NCBI GenBank assembly: GCA_963788305.1
Contig: CAWBGK010000019.1
Coordinates: forward strand, 1 to 64,000
From: UTCFX2 sp963788305
GTDB lineage: Bacteria > Chloroflexota > Anaerolineae > Anaerolineales > UBA4823
Length of the DNA: 64,000 nucleotides
Reading direction: 5' to 3'
This document shows, one piece after another, positions 57,126 through 64,000 of the stretch. The notes below the pieces were generated by a model. The model had not been told where the DNA came from and ran no database searches. It saw only the letters and a list, made by a program, of their open reading frames with translations. The stretch's first letter is position 1; each line of letters starts with the position of its first letter. The translations under genes and the position numbers were made by a program.

Positions 57126-57153
57126 TTGAAACCGATCATTCATAGAGTATAAT
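57126..57153 (+). promoter_or_regulatory. sigma70-type promoter of the 57.3-kb gene
   Basis: TTGAAA at 57126-57131, 16-nt spacer, TATAAT at 57148-57153. A ~95-nt leader follows before the ATG at 57255. The leader holds CCTGG-AAAAAGA-CCAGG, a weak hairpin. Confidence 0.65.
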
Positions 57154-57254
57154 ATGACACGTTCGTAAAAACAACACCTGCTCCCTGGAAAAAGACCAGG
57201 AGAAGGGGGCTTTGCTGTGCTGGCAAGGCCTGACGCAATCATTTGAGGTACTCT

Positions 57255-58830
57255 ATGGGCATTGCCACACACGCCATTGGCGAGGACTACTGGGAGAATT
57301 TCAAGCTTCAAGACGAAGATATTGAATTCCTCTACAACTACCTTCTGGAAACTGAAACCCCTTTAACATCTCAAGAGCTGATCGAAGCGCTGGGTAAAGA
57401 GCGCATCCGCCGCCGCAAAATCGAGATTGAACAGCAGCGCATGTCCGGCGGCGACCTGTACCAACCCAAGCTGTCCTTTAAAGTTGAACAGAACCTGATT
57501 TTCCCGGCGTTGAATTGGAAGCACGGGAAAGTTGCTGGTGTCCGCCCCGGGCTGAATCCTGAGATTGGCGACTTCCAGGTCATCCAGGTCGAATTCCCGG
57601 ACAGCCCGCCAGGCGAGTTTGCAGCGGGCCTGGCCGACCACAAACTTAATGCTCCGCCGACCTTCTCGGACGATTTAAACCACCTGGACCTCGCAACGGT
57701 GCTCCGGATGTACAGCGATGACCTGCTGGACGCCCTCGAGGAGGACCTGGTCACGAACCCCGATTTCGTGCGCATCGCCGGGCGCTGGTTCCCGCGCGCC
57801 CTGTTGATCGACATCAACCTCGGACACCTGAACATCGCCGAAGCCGTGCTCGACATGGCGGGAGGCGGTCCGCTTCCCACCCAGGCGATCCTGGACCAGG
57901 TGGAGATCTCTTCCGACGTCAACCCGAAACTGCTGGAGTTCTCGATGGACCTGGCGCTTCAGGAGGACGTCCGCTTCGACGAGATCGGCCCTGCCGGCGA
58001 CACGCTCTGGTACCTGCAGCGCCTGGAGCCCGCCGAGGTGATCAACCCGCCGGTCTTCCTGCGCTGCCATGAGGTCGAGGGCGACCGCACCCTGCTCACC
58101 GATCAGATGCTCGAGCTGGAGCAGAGCCTGGACGATGAGCTTTCGCCGTTCAAAGCCAAGACACCGCGGCTGGATGAAGTCGAGGTCCGCCTGATTTTCC
58201 CGCACTGGCGCTCGGGCACGCTGCCGCTCTCCGCCCGGACGCGGCACCTCTTCCCAACCGCCTACGAAGCCCCCCGGGTGCTGTTCACGCTGGTGGACGG
58301 CGAGACGCACGAGAAATTCCCCGGCTGGGTGGTGCGCGAGAAGCGCTTCGTCTACGGCCTCGAGCGCTGGTACGAATCGCACGGCGTGATCCCCGGCAGC
58401 ATCATCAACGTAAAGCGCGGCAAATACCCCGGCGAGGTCATCGTCTTCGTGGACAACCACCGCCCCAGCCGGGAATGGGTGCGCACGCTGCTGGTCGGCT
58501 CGGACGGCGGCACGGTGTTCGCAATGCTGAAGCAGATCATCGCAGCCCCGTTCGACGACCGGATGGCGGTCGCGATCCCGGATAAAAAGGCGCTTGATCC
58601 GATCTGGCAGAAAGAGACAGCAGCCGTTCGAAAAGCTGGTCGTCAACACGGTCAAAGACCTGGCCCGGCTGAACCCGCAAAGCCATGTCCACCTCACCGA
58701 GCTGTACTCGGCGCTGAACGTCACCCGCCGCGTCCCGCCCGGTCCGATCATGGCGCTGCTTGCCTCCCGACCGTGGTTCATCCACGTCGGCGACATGCAC
58801 TATCGTCTGAGTGATACGGATTTCGATTGA
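57255..58830 (+). CDS. large protein of unknown function with winged-helix-like modules (frameshifted)
   Basis: A ~525-residue cytosolic protein I do not recognise. An N-terminal winged-helix-like segment (FLYNYLLETETPLTSQELIEA) is followed by a beta-rich region. Further segments with the same helix-strand pattern as HARE-type winged helices occur near residues 180-260 (HLNIAEAVLDMAGGGPLPTQ, then FSMDLALQEDVRFDEIG) and at the C-terminus (VHLTELYSALNVTRRVPPG, ending FIHVGDMHYRLSD). The frame breaks near 58615. The start follows GAGGT and a clear promoter. A related small gene follows 54 nt after its stop. Binding to nucleic acid is possible but not shown. Confidence 0.6.
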
Positions 58831-58884
58831 TCTCCGGGCTGTTCAGGCCTGAATAGACCAGCAAGCTTCATCGGAGGGCCAACT

Positions 58885-59316
58885 TTGGAAATCAAGCGCA
58901 TTTATCTGGTTAAACCCACGATCCATACTCGCTACCACATCGATTTCGAATGGTGGAGCCAGAACGAACGCGACTGGCGAGTTTACCTCCGCAACTACCT
59001 TTGCCCCGAACACCAGGTCGCCTTCGCCGAAGTGGACATCTTCGACCAGGTGGACTGGGTCGACCCGGAGACTGCCGAAGTCCAGCGCGTCGACGGTCTG
59101 CAGAACATCCTGATCACCCACTGCGCTCGCCAACAGTCCTTCCTTTCGCAGCAGAACACGCTGGTCGACTCGGTCTTCCGGCTGTTCCTGGCAAACGGCA
59201 ACTCGCCGCTCTCGCCCGAGGACCTGGCGAACGAGCTGGGCCGCGATGCGACGATCATCCTGCGTACGATCTCCGGGCCGCGCGTTTACAAAGGCCTGCG
59301 CCCGGTGTTAGAGTAA
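58885..59316 (+). CDS. small winged-helix-like protein of unknown function
   Basis: A 143-residue intact protein. The first ~85 residues are rich in aromatic and charged residues (YHIDFEWWSQNERDWRVYL). The second half, VDSVFRLFLANGNSPLSPEDL followed by ELGRDATIILRTISGPRVYKG, resembles a winged helix. The start is TTG with GGAGGG ahead; no ATG alternative gives the same N-terminus. It follows the large winged-helix-like gene and precedes an acetyltransferase, so the three may be a functional set. I cannot assign a role. Confidence 0.6.
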   Translation: MEIKRIYLVKPTIHTRYHIDFEWWSQNERDWRVYLRNYLCPEHQVAFAEVDIFDQVDWVDPETAEVQRVDGLQNILITHCARQQSFLSQQNTLVDSVFRLFLANGNSPLSPEDLANELGRDATIILRTISGPRVYKGLRPVLE

Positions 59317-59339
59317 GGATCTTCCTGGATAAATTCCTT

Positions 59340-60098
59340 ATGGACGTAGAATTCAAACAAAAAATTGCAGGGGCTCAGATCCCTGCTGACTTGAAGGCCG
59401 CCCTGGCGAGCTATTTCCAGGTTTACGAACCGCTCAGAGCCTCCCTGCCCGAAACCCACCGCGGCAGGTTCGATTACTGGTTGAGCCAGCTGCTCGAACA
59501 GGCTTTCGACCCCAGCCTGGAGCCCCACTGGTGGGAGGTCGCCCTCTTCATGATCGCGATGGAGCTGGAGCCTCTGGGGGAATCCTTCCGGCCGCTGATC
59601 CAGGCCGGCGCAGCGCTGACCCCAAGCATGACAAAGCGCCTCGGCCCGTACGACGAGGTCACGCTGCGCGTGATCACGAAAGATACTGTCCGGACTGTCC
59701 TGCGCCTGAGCGACACGCTGACCGATCCGCAGACCTTCATGGTCGCCACCAACGCCCAGTCGCTCGCCCAGGCGCTGTTCGAAGAGAAGGCCTGGTACCG
59801 GGCGATCTACGCTGGCCGGGCCGCGGTCGGCTTCCTGATGCTGCTCGACGACGCCGAAAAACCAGAGTACTTCCTGTGGCGCCTGATGATCGCAGCACCG
59901 TACCAGGGTCGCGGCTACGGCGCCCAGGCGATCCGTAGGCTGGTCGAGTACGTCAGGACCCGGCCGAACGCCAGCGAGCTGAGCGTGAGCTGCGAGACGA
60001 TCGCCGGCGGCCCCAAAGAATTCTACGAAAAACTGGGCTTCGTCTCCACCGGCGAGTACCTGGGGAACGAGCTGGTGCTCAAGCTTCCGCTCGGTTGA
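59340..60098 (+). CDS. GNAT acetyltransferase, BltD/spermidine-type, with N-terminal domain
   Basis: A 252-residue intact protein. From residue ~105 it resembles BltD-type diamine/spermidine acetyltransferases: EVTLRVITKDTVRTVLRLSD, RAIYAGRAAVGFLMLLDDAE, YFLWRLMIAAPYQGRGYGAQ with the acetyl-CoA loop, and FYEKLGFVSTGE. The first ~95 residues (KIAGAQIPADLKAALASYFQ and more) form an extra helical domain absent from the basic enzyme. The Shine-Dalgarno is weak. It lies 23 nt after the small winged-helix-like gene. Polyamine as substrate is inference from resemblance. Confidence 0.75.
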   Translation: MDVEFKQKIAGAQIPADLKAALASYFQVYEPLRASLPETHRGRFDYWLSQLLEQAFDPSLEPHWWEVALFMIAMELEPLGESFRPLIQAGAALTPSMTKRLGPYDEVTLRVITKDTVRTVLRLSDTLTDPQTFMVATNAQSLAQALFEEKAWYRAIYAGRAAVGFLMLLDDAEKPEYFLWRLMIAAPYQGRGYGAQAIRRLVEYVRTRPNASELSVSCETIAGGPKEFYEKLGFVSTGEYLGNELVLKLPLG

Positions 60099-60113
60099 GC
60101 GGCATCTTTCCCT

Positions 60114-60581
60114 CTAGTGCGGCAAGATCCAATACGCAAGCACCCCGAGGACCAGGAAGATGATCCCCAGGGTAAGGTTAGGTGTCCCACTCCATACGCT
60201 TTCGTCTCCAGCACCGCCTTGGACGGATCGTCTGGGTCGTAGAAGACGGTCACCTGCCCGTCCTTCGGGTATGCGGCGATGATCTTTTCCGCCTTGCTGA
60301 GGCTGAAGTTCTCCGAGCCGAAGCCGAGCCGCTCGCCGGTGTAGCTTGACCCGACCACCGAGTACTGGTAGCTGAGGCGCAGCTGTGTATTTCGTCGACG
60401 AAGAGCCTTTTGAACTCTGGCTGTGCTGGCGTGTCAGCCCCGAATCCAGCACGACCCCGCTGGTCTTGACCCAGGTCTCCTGGGCTTCTTTGGCCATGCG
60501 GGACTGGCGGACAGCGAGGAAGACGAACCACAACCCAACAGCTATTGCGGCGATGGTGATGAGGAGCGAAGTATTGAGCAT
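60114..60581 (-). CDS. DUF3592-type membrane protein (frameshifted)
   Basis: A ~155-residue membrane protein. It has one helix near each end (LLITIAAIAVGLWFVFLAV and LGIIFLVLGVLAYWILPH) around a DUF3592-like beta-rich domain. The central sequence, read from another frame, has VVGSSYTGERLGFGSENFS and VTVFYDPDDPSKAVLE, which is the family signature. Indels near 60400 and 60180 break it. It converges on the acetyltransferase gene. Function of the family is unknown. Confidence 0.7.
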   Translation of the reverse strand: MLNTSLLITIAAIAVGLWFVFLAVRQSRMAKEAQETWVKTSGVVLDSGLTRQHSQSSKGSSSTKYTAAPQLPVLGGRVKLHRRAARLRLGELQPQQGGKDHRRIPEGRAGDRLLRPRRSVQGGAGDESVWSGTPNLTLGIIFLVLGVLAYWILPH

Positions 60582-60693
60582 GGCCCACTTTTCCTTGAAG
60601 AGAGGAGGATAGGAGGATTATACAATAAGAATGGTGGGAACAAATGCATTATTCAGTCAATATGTTAACTCCCTGTCTCATGACCCTTCAGGT

Positions 60694-60720
60694 TTGCACA
60701 TCCTCTTTTTAGTATATAAT
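60694..60720 (+). promoter_or_regulatory. promoter of the tRNA-Arg gene
   Basis: TATAAT at 60715-60720 stands 22 nt before the tRNA. A -35-like TTGCAC (15-nt spacer) or TTTGCA (16-nt spacer) lies at 60693-60699. Confidence 0.55.
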
Positions 60721-60742
60721 AACTCCCGTAGAAAGGAAATCC

Positions 60743-60815
60743 GCCCCTGTAGCTCAAAGGACAGAGCAGCAGCCTTCTAAGCTGTTGGTTGTGGGTTCGA
60801 GTCCCGCCAGGGGCG
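60743..60815 (+). tRNA. tRNA-Arg (anticodon TCT)
   Basis: A complete cloverleaf of 73 nt: acceptor GCCCCTG/CAGGGGC, D-arm GCTC/GAGC, anticodon stem GCAGC/GCTGT with loop CTTCTAA, T-arm GTGGG/CCCGC with TTCGAGT. The anticodon TCT reads AGA/AGG arginine codons. The discriminator base is G. No CCA is encoded at the 3' end, so CCA addition is needed. Confidence 0.97.
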
Positions 60816-60854
60816 CCTGATTCTTGCCAAGGATCCCCACCCTGGAGCATGGAA

Positions 60855-61266
60855 ATGATGGACGCAATCCCTAAATCCGAAGCCGATAAATTCGCGGAGG
60901 TCGACTCCGGCGAGTCGCCCGGCTACCACTGGCGCATCCTGATGCGCTCGCCCTCCTGGCGCCCCCCCACCGACGTCTTCGAGACTGACGAGACCCTCTT
61001 CGTGCGGGTCGAGATCGCCGGGATGCGCGAAGAGGACTTCACGATCGAGCTGAACGGGCGCGAGCTGACGATCCGCGGCGCCCGCCAGGACCCTGCCGAA
61101 CGGCGGGCCTTCCACCAGATGGAGATCCGCTTCGGCGAGTTCGCTTTCGCCCTCGAGCTCCCTCACCAGATCGAGCCCGAAGGCAGTCCAGGCGGTCTAC
61201 AAGGACGGCTTCCTGTTGATCAATGCTCCCGAAGGCCCGGCCGCGCCAGATCGTCATCGGAGAATG
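60855..61266 (+). CDS. Hsp20-family small heat shock protein (frameshifted)
   Basis: A small chaperone of the alpha-crystallin family that holds unfolding proteins. The core reads PPTDVFETDETLFVRVEIAG, EEDFTIELNGRELTIRGAR and FGEFAFALELP. After an indel near 61180 it continues AVQAVYKDGFLLINAPE, the usual end of the domain, and a second indel near 61245 restores the RQIVIGE end. GGAG stands 7 nt before the ATG at 60855. Length is ~138 residues. It directly precedes lon, and together they form a protein quality-control pair. Confidence 0.88.
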
Positions 61267-61357
61267 AAATCTTATCTTAGGAAACCGAATGCCTGCATCA
61301 CGATGGAACTCAAGCATCCTCGAAATGCTCAACTGGCTCTATGAGGAACACGCCGGA

Positions 61358-63873
<2,516 letters not shown>

Positions 63874-63881
<8 letters not shown>

Positions 63882-64000
63882 GAAGATCCTGCTGGTCGAA
63901 GACGACCTGACGATGCGCACCCTGCTGCAGACCTTCCTGCAATTGGAAGGCTTCGAAACGGTCCTGCACAGGGCGGACGACGAGATCGGGCAGGTGCTCG
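63874..64000 (+). CDS. response regulator receiver (partial, runs off the window)
   Basis: Only the first ~42 residues are visible. They begin MPEKILLVEDDLTMRTLLQT, the usual start of a receiver domain with the acidic pair EDD, and continue FLQLEGFETVLHRAD. The ATG overlaps the lon stop. The phosphorylated Asp and any output domain lie beyond the window. Confidence 0.8.

Noticed and set aside
57675..58796. 373-codon minus-strand frame opposite the 57.3-kb gene
   Set aside because: The plus-strand frame has a promoter, ribosome site and a globular protein pattern. The minus-strand product is low-complexity and lacks a start signal.

Overview
This window looks like a chromosomal segment of a Chloroflexota bacterium, most likely class Anaerolineae. 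The case rests on the gene set rather than on any 16S: an L31 protein carrying an RNA-polymerase alpha-CTD-like tail, a large secreted repeat protein ending in a short FLPVIRR tail of the kind I associate with Chloroflexota exported proteins, a fused Wzz/BY-kinase, PPDK, FabL-type enoyl reductase, and many small zinc-ribbon proteins. No transposon, prophage, CRISPR array or rRNA was seen; one tRNA-Arg(TCT) is present. By eye, GC content is low at 1-2.3 kb and 26.4-27.6 kb and clearly higher at 57-64 kb.

Layout. 0-15.1 kb, plus strand: an exopolysaccharide/O-antigen-type locus with two GT4 and one GT2 glycosyltransferases, an O-antigen ligase/polymerase, a GT39-like membrane transferase, a LbH acetyltransferase, a sugar-nucleotide 4-epimerase, a GT1 enzyme, the priming phosphoglycosyl transferase, a WlbA/WlbB/WlbC-like trio for a 3-(acyl)amino sugar, and a Wzz/tyrosine-kinase chain-length regulator, closed by a terminator. 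15.1-25.2 kb: fructose-1,6-bisphosphatase, an AlkZ-related protein, a cNMP-domain PP2C phosphatase, a 1465-residue secreted protein built from four ~330-residue repeats, and a Tat-exported L,D-transpeptidase. 25.5-32.4 kb: GNAT proteins, a methyltransferase in an AT-rich islet, a lipoprotein, an MFS transporter and ppdK. 32.5-36.8 kb: a consensus sigma70 promoter driving rplU-rpmA-rpmE, then tdk-hpt-cca. 36.5-41.5 kb: a signalling block of zinc-ribbon protein, receiver protein, two histidine kinases, an OmpR-type regulator and a tandem-HTH protein. 41.6-45.9 kb: GNAT, lipase, DsbA-like protein, PduO-type adenosyltransferase, cyclase. 45.9-54.3 kb, minus strand: fabL, a SHOCT-like protein with an elaborate promoter, ftsH, fabH, fabF, a HAD-DinB fusion, a Cys-rich protein, efp. 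54.4-64 kb, plus strand: receiver protein, DUF192, LysM-M23 peptidase, an unexplained pair of winged-helix-like proteins beside a polyamine-type acetyltransferase, tRNA-Arg, hsp20, lon and the start of a response regulator.

A dominant technical feature is that about half of the protein genes are broken by one-base indels, usually in short homopolymers, while the conserved sequence on both sides stays intact. I treat these as probable sequence errors and give one CDS across each broken gene, naming the break points. The stretches 27.6-35.0 kb and 46.7-52.0 kb are essentially clean. Coordinates of merged genes are outer limits; the true proteins need the indels repaired.
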